From Thermopolyspora flexuosa (GTDB lineage Bacteria > Actinomycetota > Actinomycetes > Streptosporangiales > Streptosporangiaceae), in assembly GCF_006716785.1 (NCBI RefSeq), contig NZ_VFPQ01000001.1, forward strand, positions 3,348,001 to 3,412,000: DNA of 64,000 bases, in the 5' to 3' direction. Positions 36,271 to 44,301 of this stretch are shown here, in pieces; position 1 is the stretch's first letter, and each line of letters begins with the position of its first letter. A model generated the notes under the pieces. That model did no database searches and was not told the origin of the DNA. It saw only the letters and a list, made by a program, of their open reading frames with translations. The translations under genes and the position numbers were made by a program.

Positions 36271-36321
36271 TAGGCTGGAGGGGTGACCGACAGCACCGCG
36301 CGGACGAGGAGGGCAGCGTGA
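36271..36321 (+). promoter_or_regulatory. Promoter box and possible leaderless upstream ORF before lipA
   Basis: TAGGCT (36271-36276) ends six bases before GTG 36283, opening a 12-codon frame ([12 protein letters not shown]) whose TGA (36319-36321) overlaps the lipA GTG. AGGAGG inside it (36307-36312) is the Shine-Dalgarno sequence of lipA. Confidence 0.42.
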
Positions 36322-37253
36322 CCGTCTCCCCCGAGGGCCGCAAGCTCCTCCGTCTGGAAGTCCGAAACAGTCAGACCCCGATCGAGCGCAAGCCGGAGTG
36401 GATCAAGACCCGGCTGCGCAACGGGCCGAACTTCAACGAGATCAGGTCGCTGGTCAGGGACCAGAACCTGCACACCGTCTGCCAGGAGGCCGGCTGTCCC
36501 AACATCTCCGAGTGCTGGGAGGACCGGGAGGCGACCTTCCTCATCGGCGGCGACCAGTGCACGCGCAGGTGCGACTTCTGCCAGATCGACACCGGTAAGC
36601 CCGCCGAGTACGACGTCGACGAGCCGCGCCGGGTGGCCGAGTCGGTGCGCCGGATGGGCCTGCACTACGCGACCGTCACCGGGGTCGCGCGCGACGACCT
36701 GCCGGACGGCGGGGCGTGGCTGTACGCGGAGACCGCCCGGAAGATCCACGAGATGGTGCCCGGGTGCGGCGTCGAGCTGCTCGTGCCCGACTTCAACGCC
36801 GACCGGGCCAGGCTCGAGGAGGTGTTCTCGAGCAGGCCGGAGGTGTTCGCGCACAACATCGAGACCGTGCCGCGCGTCTTCCGGCGCATCCGCCCGGGCT
36901 TCCGGTACGAGCGCTCGCTCGAGGTGCTCCGCATCGCGCACGAGGCCGGGATGGTGACCAAGTCCAACCTCATCCTCGGCTTGGGCGAGGAGCCCGAGGA
37001 GGTCGTGGAGGCGATGCGCGACCTGCGTGAGGTGGGCTGCGACCTGCTCACCATCACCCAGTACCTGCGGCCGAGCCCGCGGCACCACCCCGTGTCCCGG
37101 TGGGTGCGGCCGGAGGAGTTCGTCGAGCTGCGCGAGAAGGCCGAGGAGCTGGGGTTCGCCGGGGTCATGTCCGGTCCCCTGGTGCGCTCCTCCTACCGCG
37201 CGGGCCGCCTGTACCGCCAGGCGCTCGAGCGGCGCGCCATCCACCCCGTCTGA
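36318..37253 (+). CDS. lipA: Lipoyl synthase
   Basis: Radical SAM enzyme that inserts two sulfurs into octanoyl-lipoyl domains. The 311-residue product has both cluster motifs: the auxiliary cluster Cys55-x4-Cys60-x5-Cys66 and the SAM cluster Cys81-x3-Cys85-x2-Cys88, with the C-terminal Arg-Ser-Ser-Tyr whose Ser ligates the auxiliary cluster. All catalytic elements are intact, in contrast to the adjacent lipB. GTG start follows AGGAGG. Confidence 0.96.
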   Translation: MTVSPEGRKLLRLEVRNSQTPIERKPEWIKTRLRNGPNFNEIRSLVRDQNLHTVCQEAGCPNISECWEDREATFLIGGDQCTRRCDFCQIDTGKPAEYDVDEPRRVAESVRRMGLHYATVTGVARDDLPDGGAWLYAETARKIHEMVPGCGVELLVPDFNADRARLEEVFSSRPEVFAHNIETVPRVFRRIRPGFRYERSLEVLRIAHEAGMVTKSNLILGLGEEPEEVVEAMRDLREVGCDLLTITQYLRPSPRHHPVSRWVRPEEFVELREKAEELGFAGVMSGPLVRSSYRAGRLYRQALERRAIHPV

Positions 37254-37486
37254 CCCGCGGATCGCCGCCCGGGTCCGCTCCGGGCCCGTGGCACGCCACC
37301 GGGATCGGTGACCATCCGCGCCGCCGCCGATCCCGCACGGCGGCCCGGCGATCCCCGCGTCACCCCGTCTCCGTCGCGGCCGCGCCGACCGTGAGGCCCG
37401 GTCCGGCCGGGCGTTCACGGCCGGACCATGATCCGACCGAAATGTGACCGAGGCGGGCCGTTTTCCCAGTCGCACCCCGCTGTTTG

Positions 37487-37492
37487 TATCCT
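37487..37492 (+). promoter_or_regulatory. -10 box of a leaderless transcript (DUF4191 gene)
   Basis: TATCCT ends seven bases before ATG 37500, so transcription would start at or next to the start codon. No Shine-Dalgarno sequence is present. The -35 region (TTCCCA near 37464) is weak. Confidence 0.5.
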
Positions 37493-37499
37493 TCGAGAC

Positions 37500-38201
37500 A
37501 TGGCGAAGAAGCCCGCCGACCCCGCGACCACAGATCGCCCGGGCCGCATCCAGCAACTCAAACTGATCGCCCAGATCATCCAGCAGGTCAACCCGAAGGG
37601 CATGCCGATCGTCATCGCGTCGGCGCTCGGCACGCTGCTCGTGTGCGTGCTCATCGGCATCGCCACGAGCTGGCTCGTCTACATGATCGTCATCGGGATC
37701 CTGCTCGCGATGACCGTGGCGCTGCTGGTGTTCGGCCAGCTCGCCCAGAAGGCGCAGCACACGCTGCTGGAGGGCAAGCCCGGCGCGGCGGCCGCCGTGC
37801 TGCAGAGCATGCGCGGCAACTGGCACGTGACCCCCGCGGTCGCGGTGAACCGGGAGCAGGACGTGGTGCACCGGGTGGTGGGCTATCCCGGCATCATCCT
37901 CGTCTCCGAGGGCCCGCGGAACCGCGTGCAGCGGCTGCTCGCGGCCGAGAAGAAGCGGGTGCAGCGGGTCGCCATCGACGTGCCGGTGTACGACATCCAG
38001 TGCGGCAACGACGAGGGCCAGGTCCCGCTGCGCAAGCTGCAGCGGCACCTGCTGAAGCTGCCGCGGAACCTGCGCAAGCCGGCCGTCTCCGAGGTCAACT
38101 CCCGCCTGCGGGCGCTCCCCCAGACGCTGCCCGTGCCCAAGGGCCCGCTGCCGAAGGGCGCCCGCATCCCGCGCAGCGTGCGCATGCCCAAGGGCCGCTG
38201 A
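37500..38201 (+). CDS. DUF4191 membrane protein
   Basis: 233 residues with two adjacent transmembrane helices (about 37-57 and 60-80), a basic N-terminus and a long cytosolic C-terminal part ending in a Pro/Lys/Arg-rich tail. It belongs to the actinobacterial DUF4191 family of unknown role, found after lipA in M. tuberculosis (Rv2219) as here. The layout suggests a leaderless mRNA. Confidence 0.87.
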   Translation: MAKKPADPATTDRPGRIQQLKLIAQIIQQVNPKGMPIVIASALGTLLVCVLIGIATSWLVYMIVIGILLAMTVALLVFGQLAQKAQHTLLEGKPGAAAAVLQSMRGNWHVTPAVAVNREQDVVHRVVGYPGIILVSEGPRNRVQRLLAAEKKRVQRVAIDVPVYDIQCGNDEGQVPLRKLQRHLLKLPRNLRKPAVSEVNSRLRALPQTLPVPKGPLPKGARIPRSVRMPKGR

Positions 38202-38253
38202 CGCATCTCCCCCGGACTTCCCCTGACCGCGCCGCCGACGCGATGGTGATGGC

Positions 38254-39072
38254 ATGACCGAGGAGTTCACTGCGGAGTTCCCCACGCGCGTGGCGCGGCG
38301 TCCGCTCTCCGAGGCGGAGACGTCCCGCGCGAGCCGCCGCTGGTGGGAGCAGGCCGCCGACGAGTACCAGGCCAAGCACGGGGATTTCCTCCGCGACGCC
38401 GGGTTCATCTGGTGCCCGGAAGGGCTCGACGAGGCCGAGGTCCGGCTGCTCGGGGACGTGCGCGGCAAGCGGGTGCTCGAGGTCGGCTGCGGGGCCGGGC
38501 AGTGCGGGCGCTGGCTGGTCGGCGCGGGCGCGCAGGTCGTCGGGTTCGACATCTCCCACCGGCAGCTCGAGCACGCGCTGCGGCTCAACGCCACGACCGG
38601 GCTGAGGCTGCCTGTGGTCCAGGCCGACGCGGTGCGCATCCCGTTCGCCACCGCCTCCTTCGACCTCGCCTGCTCGGCGTTCGGCGCGCTCCCGTTCGTC
38701 GCCGACGCGCGGAAGGTGCTCGCCGAGGTCGCCCGGGTGGTACGGCCGGGCGGCCGCTTCGTGTTCTCGGTGTCCCACCCCATCCGGTGGGCGTTCCCCG
38801 ACGATCCCGGGCCGCGCGGGCTCACCGCCGAGCACTCGTACTTCGACCGCAGGCCGTACGTGGAGCTCGACGAGGACGGCGTGCCCTGTTACGTGGAGTA
38901 CCACCGCACGCTCGGCGACTGGGTGGCCGCGATCGTCGGCGCCGGCTGGCGGCTCACCGGCCTGCTGGAGCCGGAGTGGCCGGACGGGCACGACCGGGCG
39001 TGGGACGGCTGGAGCCCGCTGCGCGGCCGTCACCTGCCGGGCACGGTCATCTTCACCTGCACGCGGCCCTGA
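38254..39072 (+). CDS. Class I SAM-dependent methyltransferase
   Basis: 272 residues with motif I Val-Leu-Glu-Val-Gly-Cys-Gly-Ala-Gly-Gln-Cys near 75-85, an acidic motif II end (Gly-Phe-Asp-Ile-Ser) and a post-motif Val-Val-Arg-Pro-Gly-Gly-Arg. The N-terminal Trp-Trp-x5-Asp-Glu-Tyr and C-terminal Trp-Pro-Asp-Gly-His fit a conserved actinobacterial group; the substrate is unknown. It starts about 50 bases after the DUF4191 gene and may be co-transcribed. Confidence 0.85.
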   Translation: MTEEFTAEFPTRVARRPLSEAETSRASRRWWEQAADEYQAKHGDFLRDAGFIWCPEGLDEAEVRLLGDVRGKRVLEVGCGAGQCGRWLVGAGAQVVGFDISHRQLEHALRLNATTGLRLPVVQADAVRIPFATASFDLACSAFGALPFVADARKVLAEVARVVRPGGRFVFSVSHPIRWAFPDDPGPRGLTAEHSYFDRRPYVELDEDGVPCYVEYHRTLGDWVAAIVGAGWRLTGLLEPEWPDGHDRAWDGWSPLRGRHLPGTVIFTCTRP

Positions 39073-39115
39073 GGCCGCGCCAGGGCCGCGCCGCGGCGCC
39101 GTACCCCGGCCGGCC

Positions 39116-39583
39116 TCAGGAGCGCAGCACGATGGTGCCGGCGACGCGGTCGTGGATGCCGCGCTGGTCCCGGTCCCAGATGATCGCCGGGACGGCGAGG
39201 CAGAGCAGCACGGTGCGGAGCACGATCGCGAGGAAGTTGAGGACGTAGGGCCGGTCCGACCGCACCATGGCGACGCGCACGCCGAACAGGCGCATGCCGA
39301 GCGTGGCCCCGACGGTGCCGACGAGCAGGATGTTCTCCACGGCGAACGCGGCGAGGCCGATCCAGGAGGCGCTCGCCGTGTCGGCGCCGAACAGCCCGCG
39401 GGCGATCGCCCAGACGCAGATCAGCCAGTCGACGAGGAGCGCACCGAACCGGCGGCCGAACCCGGCGACCGAGCCGCGGCCGTGTTCGGGCAGGCCCAGC
39501 CGCTCCCCCGGGTACCCAAGGTCGGCGCCCGCGGCCCGGACGCCGCCGATCCACGTCTGTGTCCACCTCGGCTGACCGCTCAT
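39116..39583 (-). CDS. RDD-family membrane protein
   Basis: 155 residues with three hydrophobic segments (about 48-64, 75-97, 117-134) and RDD-like features: Gly-Arg-Arg-Phe-Gly-Ala-Leu-Leu-Val-Asp-Trp near the first helix and Gly-Ile-His-Asp-Arg-Val-Ala-Gly-Thr at the end. Function unknown; some RDD proteins are transporters. It is divergent from glnA, the same pairing as in M. tuberculosis (Rv2219A-Rv2220). Confidence 0.88.
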   Translation of the reverse strand: MSGQPRWTQTWIGGVRAAGADLGYPGERLGLPEHGRGSVAGFGRRFGALLVDWLICVWAIARGLFGADTASASWIGLAAFAVENILLVGTVGATLGMRLFGVRVAMVRSDRPYVLNFLAIVLRTVLLCLAVPAIIWDRDQRGIHDRVAGTIVLRS

Positions 39584-39751
39584 GTTTCCAACGGTATCCG
39601 CCGCGGGCGGCGGGTCGCGCCGCGGGGTTCCCGGCGCACGACCCCGTGCCGGGCGGGAAGCCCGAGGTCAGGAGCACCCCGCCCGGTCACCGGAGACGCC
39701 TGCCGCCGCTTATAGCCCTGCATGTCCGAAGTAACACGGAGTGCCCTCTCC

Positions 39752-39789
39752 TTAACATCTGTGAAACAAGCGGGACACGGCGTCGAAAC
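39752..39789 (+). promoter_or_regulatory. GlnR box upstream of glnA
   Basis: Four half-sites with exact 6-base spacers: TTAAC (39752), GAAAC (39763), GACAC (39774) and GAAAC (39785). This is the actinobacterial GlnR arrangement GTnAC-N6-GAAAC repeated. It lies about 10 bases upstream of a possible -10 box, TAGTTT (39800-39805), and 50 bases before the glnA start, in the right place for nitrogen-dependent activation. Confidence 0.85.
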
Positions 39790-39838
39790 GGCGGGCACCT
39801 AGTTTCGAGCCTGCAAGCCCGTGCCCCTTGGAGGTTGG

Positions 39839-41263
39839 ATGTTCAACTCCGCCGATGACGTCCTGAAGTTCATCAGGGACGAGGGGGTGCAGTTCGTCGA
39901 CGTCAGGTTCACCGACCTGCCGGGTACGACGCACCACTTCACCCTGCCGGCCGAGAACGTCGGCCCGAATATCTTCACCGACGGCCTGATGTTCGACGGC
40001 TCGTCGATCCGTGGCTTCCAGGCCATCCACGAGTCGGACATGCTCCTGCTGCCCGACCCGACGACGTGCGTGCTCGACCCCTTCCGTGAGCACAAGACGC
40101 TCAACATGAACTTCTTTGTTCACGACCCGCTCACCGGCGAGCCGTACAGTCGCGACCCGCGCAACGTGGCACGGAAGGCCGAGGAGTACCTGAAGGGCAC
40201 GGGCATCGCCGACACGGTGTACTTCGGCCCCGAAGCGGAGTTCTACATCTTCGACGACGTCCGGTTCGAGACGAAGGCGAACGCCGGGTACTACTTCATC
40301 GACTCGATCGAGGGTGCCTGGAACACCGGTAAGGCGACCGAGGGCGGCAACCTCGGCTACAAGCCGCGGTACAAGGGCGGCTACTTCCCGGTGCCGCCGA
40401 TGGACCACTTCACCGACCTGCGCTCGGAGATGGTCCGCAACCTGATCAACGCGGGCATCGAGGCCGAGATGCAGCACCACGAGGTGGGCACCGCCGGCCA
40501 GGCCGAGATCGACTTCAAGTTCGGCACGCTGCTGCAGACCGCCGACAGGCTGATGCTGTACAAGTACATCATCAAGTGCACGGCGCTGCAGCGCGGCCAC
40601 ACGGTCACCTTCATGCCGAAGCCGATCTTCGGTGACAACGGCTCCGGCATGCACTGCCACCAGTCGCTGTGGAAGGACGGCGAGCCGCTCTTCTACGACG
40701 AGGTCGGCTACGCGGGCCTGTCCGACACCGCCCGGTACTACATCGGCGGCCTGCTCAAGCACGCCCCGTCGCTGCTCGCCTTCACCAACCCGACGGTGAA
40801 CTCCTACCACCGCCTGGTGCCCGGCTTCGAGGCCCCGGTCAACCTGGTGTACTCGCAGCGGAACCGCTCCGCGGCCGTCCGTATCCCGATCACCGGGTCG
40901 AACCCGAAGGCGAAGCGGATCGAGTTCCGGGTGCCGGACCCGTCCTGCAACCCGTACTTCGCCTTCGCCGCCATGCTCATGGCCGGCCTCGACGGCATCA
41001 AGAACAAGATCGAGCCGCCAGAGCCGATCGACAAGGACCTCTACGAGCTTCCGCCGGAGGAGGCCCGCAACATCCCGCAGGTGCCCGGCTCCCTCGAGGC
41101 CGTTCTCGAGCACCTCGAGAAGGACCACGAGTACCTGCTCGAAGGCGGCGTCTTCACCCAGGACCTCATCGAGACCTGGATCGACTACAAGCGGACCAAC
41201 GAGGTCGACCCGATCCGTCTCCGTCCGCACCCGCACGAGTTCGAGCTCTACTACGACGTGTGA
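39839..41263 (+). CDS. glnA: Glutamine synthetase, type I beta
   Basis: Main ammonia-assimilating enzyme, 474 residues. The signatures are Phe-Asp-Gly-Ser-Ser-Ile near 52-57, the ATP-site [12 protein letters not shown] and Asn-Arg-Ser-Ala-Ala-Val-Arg-Ile-Pro. The adenylylation site Tyr402 lies in Asp-Leu-Tyr-Glu-Leu-Pro-Pro-Glu-Glu, and the adenylyltransferase gene glnE is 4 kb downstream. GGAGG precedes the ATG. Transcription probably responds to GlnR (box at 39752-39789). Confidence 0.97.
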   Translation: MFNSADDVLKFIRDEGVQFVDVRFTDLPGTTHHFTLPAENVGPNIFTDGLMFDGSSIRGFQAIHESDMLLLPDPTTCVLDPFREHKTLNMNFFVHDPLTGEPYSRDPRNVARKAEEYLKGTGIADTVYFGPEAEFYIFDDVRFETKANAGYYFIDSIEGAWNTGKATEGGNLGYKPRYKGGYFPVPPMDHFTDLRSEMVRNLINAGIEAEMQHHEVGTAGQAEIDFKFGTLLQTADRLMLYKYIIKCTALQRGHTVTFMPKPIFGDNGSGMHCHQSLWKDGEPLFYDEVGYAGLSDTARYYIGGLLKHAPSLLAFTNPTVNSYHRLVPGFEAPVNLVYSQRNRSAAVRIPITGSNPKAKRIEFRVPDPSCNPYFAFAAMLMAGLDGIKNKIEPPEPIDKDLYELPPEEARNIPQVPGSLEAVLEHLEKDHEYLLEGGVFTQDLIETWIDYKRTNEVDPIRLRPHPHEFELYYDV

Positions 41264-41344
41264 CGCCCTGGGACGTTGACCCGGACGGCGACCTCGGCAC
41301 GCCGCATCCGGGTCACAACCGGGAAACCACCCGTCCTCCGTGAT

Positions 41345-41389
41345 AAGGCCGTTGGCCGTCGCCCGCCAGGGCACGGTCAACGGCCTTTT
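41345..41389 (+). terminator. Intrinsic terminator of glnA
   Basis: Near-perfect 15-base stem (41345-41359 with 41373-41387, one mismatch) with a 13-base loop, ending in CCTTTTCC, about 80 bases after the glnA stop. It overlaps the end of the recombinase relic on the other strand. Confidence 0.8.
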
Positions 41390-41543
41390 CCGGCCCGGTC
41401 CCCGCTCGACGGCAGGAGACGGGTGTACGTGCGGAGCGTGAACCCGGGTCGGCGCGGCCCAGGTACTCGGCGAGGGTGCGGACGTCGACACCCTCGGCAA
41501 GCGGCGACGAGGCGGAGTAGTGCCGTAGGGCGTGAACCCATGT
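41377..41543 (-). pseudogene. Tyrosine recombinase (phage integrase) C-terminal relic, frameshifted
   Basis: On the minus strand, 41543 down to about 41445 reads Thr-Trp-Val-His-Ala-Leu-Arg-His-Tyr...Leu-Ala-Glu-Tyr-Leu-Gly-Arg-Ala-Asp-Pro, the HxxR box of tyrosine recombinases. After a one-base deletion near 41445 the next frame continues Gly-Phe-Thr-Leu-Arg-Thr-Tyr-Thr-Arg-Leu-Leu-Pro-Ser-Ser, which contains the catalytic Tyr. It stops at 41377 inside the glnA terminator. Only the last 55 residues or so remain, with no start codon or N-terminal domain, so it is a dead fragment. It marks a former integrative element between glnA and glnE. Confidence 0.72.
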
Positions 41544-41640
41544 CCGCGCGCCTCGGCGTGCTTCTCCCCTTCCCCGGCTTCGGGCTCACCCCGGCCTCGG
41601 CGAGCCCGCAGGCAGGCCGGCCTGCGCACTGGACGCCCCG

Positions 41641-42726
41641 TTAACGGGTCGCGTGGGCCAGGGTGACGCGGACCTGCCAGCCGTCGCTGATGGGGATGAG
41701 TCGGGGTTGCAGCGCGTCGATGCCGGGGCGGCCGGCCAGTTGCCAGTCGCGGAAGTGGTCGCGGAGTTTGGCCAGCGCGGGAGAGTCGGACCTGTTGGCG
41801 AGGAAGCGGCCGTCCGCGGTGAGGACGGCGGCGTGTTTACCGCTGGAAAACCCGATGCCGGAGATCCAGACATCCCCGGCGGTGCCGTAGGCGGTGAGGC
41901 TGGACGGGGTGTGGGTGTTGTCGCGGCCGGCACAGTAGGCGCGGAAGTCCCGCCAGGCGATCGCCTGTTCTTCGTCGCTGTCGCCGAGCGCGACCGGTTC
42001 GGCGTGGGCGGGGTTCATCAGCATCCGCAGGGTGGTGACGGGGTCGTGGCCGGGGTGGTGGCCACGCCAGGCGACGCTGACCCACGCGATCCGGCCGTCT
42101 GGACTGTCGTGGCGGGCGTCGAGGTAGAACATCGGGATCCCGAGGCTGGTATTGACCTTCGGTCCCATGTCGACGTAGACGGCCCCGCCGAGTTGGGGCT
42201 CGGTGAGCCGGCCGTCGCCGGTGACCCGGGCACGGATGTGACCGACCGTACGGGCGACCGGGGCCAGGTAGATCGGGGTGGAAATGATCGCTCCGGGGCG
42301 GGCCTGCCTGATCCAGGCGTGGGGGATGTGGGTCGGGGTGGCCCAGCCGAGGATCGCGTCGAACGGCGCGTGATCGGGGGCGCCGAGGTGCCCATCACCA
42401 ACGAGGAGGGTCAGGTTCGCCACGCCGCGTTCGGCATGCAGCTTCGCCGCCCGCTTGACGAGGGCAGGGTCGATGTCGACGGAGACGACGTGCCCGTCGT
42501 CGCCGACGAGTTCGGTGAGCAGCGCGCCGGTGTAGCCGGTGCCGGTGCCGATCTCCAGCACCCGCATCCCGGGCCGTACCCCGGCGCGGCGCAGGTCCCG
42601 TTCGATGGCGAACTGCGCGGTGGCCTGCGGGACGCCACCCAGGTGGGGGTGGTCGGTGTAGTGCTCGCGCGGCACGGCGGCGACGGCACGCGCGACGGCG
42701 TCATCGATGATGGCGGTCTCGGGCAC
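41641..42726 (-). CDS. PCMT-superfamily SAM methyltransferase with extra C-terminal domain
   Basis: 361 residues. The first 200 resemble protein-L-isoaspartate O-methyltransferase: Gln-Ala-Thr-Ala-Gln-Phe-Ala-Ile before motif I Val-Leu-Glu-Ile-Gly-Thr-Gly-Thr-Gly-Tyr-Thr (56-66), then Ser-Val-Asp-Ile-Asp and Gly-Asp-Gly. The last 160 residues are an extra domain (Gly-Val-x-x-Trp-like segments, Trp-Arg-Asp-Phe). Such two-domain forms occur in actinobacterial peptide-modifying (FxLD or ATP-grasp) clusters, but no precursor, ATP-grasp or lanthipeptide gene is visible, so repair of isoaspartate is equally possible. GTG at 42726 follows GGAGA; TTG 42741 is less likely. It lies in the segment inserted between glnA and glnE. 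Confidence 0.78.
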   Translation of the reverse strand: MPETAIIDDAVARAVAAVPREHYTDHPHLGGVPQATAQFAIERDLRRAGVRPGMRVLEIGTGTGYTGALLTELVGDDGHVVSVDIDPALVKRAAKLHAERGVANLTLLVGDGHLGAPDHAPFDAILGWATPTHIPHAWIRQARPGAIISTPIYLAPVARTVGHIRARVTGDGRLTEPQLGGAVYVDMGPKVNTSLGIPMFYLDARHDSPDGRIAWVSVAWRGHHPGHDPVTTLRMLMNPAHAEPVALGDSDEEQAIAWRDFRAYCAGRDNTHTPSSLTAYGTAGDVWISGIGFSSGKHAAVLTADGRFLANRSDSPALAKLRDHFRDWQLAGRPGIDALQPRLIPISDGWQVRVTLAHATR

Positions 42727-42799
42727 GAGGTCAGTCTCCAAGATCGGTCAGATACGAACGGTAACGCGGAACGGGCGGTCGGGCAGGGCAGGCTCACCG

Positions 42800-43186
42800 A
42801 CCGGCCGCCCGGCGGCTTCGATCCAGGCGTGCGACTCGCATGGGCGGCCGCTGAGCGCGAAGGCCGGAGAAGCGTGGTGGTCCGGTCTGCAGGCGCTGTT
42901 CCCGAGGATCTGACCCGGGAGAACGGCAAGCGTACCTTCGCGCTGAGCGAGCTTATGATCATCGAAGGCTATACCGGCCGCGGCATCGCCCACCGCCTCG
43001 ACGAACTGTTGTCGGCCCGGCAGGAGCAACGGGCGACGCTGGCTTGTCCGCCCGAACAACGAACGCGCCTACAACGCCTACCGGAGGTTGGGCTGGTACA
43101 AGATGGCCCGGCTGCGACCGAGCCGGCCGAACACCCCCGTCTTCGACATCCTGCCTCTGGACCTGCCCCTGAAGGCCGGCACCTGA
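42800..43186 (+). pseudogene. GNAT-family acetyltransferase, frameshifted remnant
   Basis: A GNAT C-terminal half can be pieced together from two frames. Around 42865-42905 one frame reads Ala-Trp-Trp-Ser-Gly-Leu-Gln; the next frame gives Arg-Glu-Asn-Gly-Lys-Arg-Thr-Phe-Ala-Leu-Ser-Glu-Leu-Met-Ile, then Gly-Arg-Gly-Ile-Ala-His-Arg-Leu (acetyl-CoA site). Near 43040 an extra base moves it to Val-Arg-Pro-Asn-Asn-Glu-Arg-Ala-Tyr-Asn-Ala-Tyr-Arg-Arg-Leu-Gly-Trp-Tyr, ending at TGA 43184-43186. The N-terminal half is missing or unrecognisable. At least two frameshifts make it non-functional. The left border is approximate. Confidence 0.7.
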
Positions 43187-43236
43187 CGCCGGCCACGGAC
43201 GCCCGGCGGATCGGTGGGCAGCGGGAAGGCGCCCGA

Positions 43237-44160
43237 TCAGCCACCGGTCCCATGGCCGCGGGCGGGGAAGCAGTCGGCGGGATCGCCGTCGCCGGGGGTC
43301 ACGACGAGGTGCGGGACCGGGACGCGTGGGGATGCGGGTTCCCGGCGGAGGCGTACGGTGAGCGCCCGGGGCTCGGGTGGGGGTGGGGTGTTCCGGGCGA
43401 GGGCCTCGTCGGCGGTGGTGACGACGGGTTCGGCGGGGATCGGGAGCGGGGTGGCGGACTCGTGGGCGGACAGGTGGTCGAACAGGCGGGCGGTGAGGGA
43501 CCGGGCCAAGGCTCTGAAGAGGCGGGTCCAGGAGGTGACCCGGCGGACGGGGATCGCCTCGGCGCGCAGCTCGGGGAGGCCGAGGCGGGCAAGGCCGGTG
43601 GTCTGCAGGGCGTAGCCGCCGGGATCGGGGTGGACGCCGATCCATAGCCAGTCGGCGACGGCGAAGGTGTCCGGCGTGGTCGCGATCGCGGGACGCCAGG
43701 GCCTCGGCAGCGGCCGGGGCGCCTCGGCGTCGAGCGGAAGGCCGCCGGTGGCCTCGGCGAGCGCCTCGACCGCCCGGGCCACCGCGTACAGATGCACCGG
43801 TGGCCAGCCGGGCCCGGCCGTACCGGTGACCCGGAGGTGGTGGCGGGACGTCCGCATCAGTTCGCCGAGCATGGCCTCCGCCCCGGGAGAGCAGTCCGGG
43901 CAGCAGAGGATCTCCCGGGCCCAGGCGAGGGTGGGGTCGTCGTCGCCCAGCTCGGTCACGGTGACGGTGAGCGGCTCACGACCCTCGGGAACGGGGAGGC
44001 CCTTCAGGGCGTCGGCGATCACGCTCGCCGGATCGTCCGGCACGCGCTCCGGGGCGGCCACCACGTAGCTCGCGCTCACCCTCGCGGGCACGGGCAACAG
44101 CAGGTCGTCGCCGGCGCGTCCGGAGGAGGCGCCGAAGACCGGGCCGGAAGGGTTGGACAT
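43237..44160 (-). CDS. Uncharacterised protein
   Basis: 307 residues from ATG 44160, which follows GGGAGG by seven bases. No family is recognised with confidence. Visible features: a Gly/Ser-rich start, Val-Ser-Ala-Ser-Tyr-Val-Val-Ala near residue 28, a Cys-Cys-Pro-Asp-Cys motif around residue 87, a middle part Tyr-Ala-Val-Ala-Arg-Ala-Val-Glu-Ala-Leu-Ala-Glu, and Ala-Asp-Trp-Leu-Trp-Ile-Gly-Val; the C-terminal 70 residues are Pro/Arg-rich and probably disordered. No signal peptide or membrane helix. The base composition is like the rest of the genome. It is downstream of, and probably co-transcribed with, the membrane-protein gene at 44302-45444. Confidence 0.6.
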   Translation of the reverse strand: MSNPSGPVFGASSGRAGDDLLLPVPARVSASYVVAAPERVPDDPASVIADALKGLPVPEGREPLTVTVTELGDDDPTLAWAREILCCPDCSPGAEAMLGELMRTSRHHLRVTGTAGPGWPPVHLYAVARAVEALAEATGGLPLDAEAPRPLPRPWRPAIATTPDTFAVADWLWIGVHPDPGGYALQTTGLARLGLPELRAEAIPVRRVTSWTRLFRALARSLTARLFDHLSAHESATPLPIPAEPVVTTADEALARNTPPPPEPRALTVRLRREPASPRVPVPHLVVTPGDGDPADCFPARGHGTGG

Positions 44161-44301
44161 GGGGATCGCCTCCCATGGTGTGTGCCGCGGATGGACACCG
44201 CCCACTCTCCCGGATGCGAACACCTGATCGAGGGCCGATCGGCCAAGCTGTGGATAGCCCGGAGGTTGTGGAAAACTCGAACTGATGCGCGAACCGCGTG
44301 G

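Noticed and set aside
35541-38825. Minus-strand open frame of over 1,000 codons
   Set aside because: It lies opposite lipB, lipA, DUF4191 and the methyltransferase, all of which have clear family motifs; the translation has none.
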